Assembly: GCA_022539475.1 (NCBI GenBank)
Contig: VCMS01000375.1
Coordinates: 1 to 64,000 of the forward strand
Direction: 5' to 3'
DNA length: 64,000 bases
From: Gracilaria domingensis
Lineage: Eukaryota > Rhodophyta > Florideophyceae > Gracilariales > Gracilariaceae
This document shows positions 62,960 to 64,000 of the stretch, in pieces; the first letter of the stretch is position 1; every line of letters begins with the position of its first letter. Below the pieces are notes generated by a model that saw only the letters and a program-made list of their open reading frames with translations, did no database searches and had not been told where the DNA came from. Made by a program: the position numbers and the translations under genes.

Positions 62960-64000
62960 CTTTCGCACTTTACGATGAATGGATTGTGGCTAATCTAACC
63001 GCTCCCCTTCCTTCTTCTTTTTGCAATTTACTAGGTCTCTCGACTTTTCTCGGGCAACGTTTCTGTTTTGCTCCATCAATGGTACCTTCCATCACATTTG
63101 AAATGTATCCAAATAAGCATTGAATAACTCATGGATACTTTCTGCGTGTACAGGTAAATGACTTCTGATGCGGGCGTAGCTCAAGAGGTGCAAATGAACT
63201 TCACATGCTTCACAAACGTTGCGTTTGGCGTTCTTGAACCGTATTTAGTTCACTTGCATCCGCGGCGGGACTGTGCAACGTGTATGAATCTGGGCATGGT
63301 TCCCTACTTGAGGAGCCGCGAGGATGAGGCGCTTCGCGCCTCATCCTTTCGGGGTGCGTATGTGTTCTACCGATACCGCACTTTAGTATAGGTGCGATCT
63401 GCGGAAGCTGCGGCAGATTACATCTACTCCCACTCCATCGTTGGGAAATGATACATGTAATATATCGAAATAGAATTGAGCAGAAGCCGTCGATAGAAGA
63501 ATAGATACGAATTAAACGGTACGATTTCAGAATGGGCATCACCTGTACTAGCACCACTATTCCATGCGTTGAAGGCTATCATTCCGCAGAAGGTAACGTG
63601 TAATGTGCACCTTAATGAAAACTGCACCTAGACTTCGCGAAGTACCGTTCAGGCAACCCTGGGCTGAGGAACTAGCACGAGTGGAAAACCCATCAGTATT
63701 TACAGCACAGCGATTCTGGACGACCCAAGCAATTATCTCCAAATTTTGAGAGAAATGATCTGGATATGTTCTCGAAACATTTACTGGATGACCCTCGTCA
63801 AAGACTAGCGTTTGCAAGCGACAGACGCAGCAGAGCCTTTAGTGAACGTTTGCAGAAAAATGACAACCAGGCAGGGCGACAACATAAATGGCACTTACGA
63901 AATGCGTAATACAGCCCACGTCCGTGCGGAAGAACGAGGACGCGAAGATGGTCACAGTGTGGTAACAAGCCCAACAGAGGGAGACACAGTGCAACTTCAG
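62960..64000. other. Distal flank of Plavaka unit 2 and window end
   Basis: The stretch to about 63828 matches 58040-58858 of unit 1, including one copy of the direct repeat (63026-63160) and the hairpin at 63321-63347. The last 170 bases are unique and hold no recognised feature. Confidence 0.5.
63321..63347. repeat. GAGGATGAGGCGC-type hairpin, unit 2
   Basis: AGGATGAGGCGC, TTC, GCGCCTCATCCT: a 12-bp perfect stem conserved with unit 1 although its surroundings have diverged. Confidence 0.75.

Noticed and set aside
1-64000. CRISPR arrays, rRNA or tRNA genes, prokaryotic operons
   Set aside because: No regularly spaced short repeats, no rRNA-like conserved blocks, and gene organisation and mobile elements are eukaryotic.

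Overview
This is a window of nuclear DNA from a eukaryote. Reading frames are long and mostly intronless, transcription is divergent or convergent rather than operonic, and much of the sequence is mobile or repetitive: a Ty1/copia fossil, a tandem pair of Plavaka-like DNA transposons, a piggyBac-like TIR element, a possible solo LTR and many palindromes. The mixture (compact host genes, copia elements with a VGDRIEVYWP module, jacalin-aerolysin lectins) fits a red alga such as a Chondrus-like florideophyte. That assignment is inference; a fungus is the main alternative. No rRNA, tRNA or CRISPR array was found.

Layout. (1) 1-5163 and 36263-41460 are the arms of a large inverted repeat about 31 kb apart. 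Each arm holds a HAD phosphatase-like gene, an ApbA/PanE-like oxidoreductase gene, a fragment of ribulose-phosphate 3-epimerase and a coiled-coil gene. (2) 5164-12735 is copy 1, and 42630-53858 is copy 2, of an unusual divergent gene cassette. One side encodes a beta-class adenine/cytosine-N4 DNA methyltransferase fused, in copy 2, to a SET domain. The other side encodes a ParB/sulfiredoxin-fold protein followed by a 2OG-Fe(II) dioxygenase-like protein. The intergenic region between the two sides is palindromic in both copies. Copy 2 also has a third, unrecognised gene. Copy 1 is cut by the inverted-repeat arm, and both copies carry breaks. (3) 12971-15600 holds a multi-pass membrane protein and a second coiled-coil gene. 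(4) 17030-23460 is a copia fossil with a roughly 2 kb insertion. (5) 26484-31174 is a smaller, near-perfect palindrome with one jacalin-aerolysin lectin gene in each arm. (6) 32224-33406 is a TTAA-flanked TIR element. (7) 54113-63828 is a tandem duplication of a Plavaka-like transposon, the second unit decayed and carrying a candidate solo LTR.

The best candidate for an undescribed system is the cassette in (2). It combines a possible DNA and protein methylation writer, an oxygenase that might act as an eraser, and a ParB-fold protein, on a divergent promoter built from palindromes. The domain calls rest on visible motifs. The functional link between them, and whether the cassette is mobile, episomal or viral in origin, are inference.
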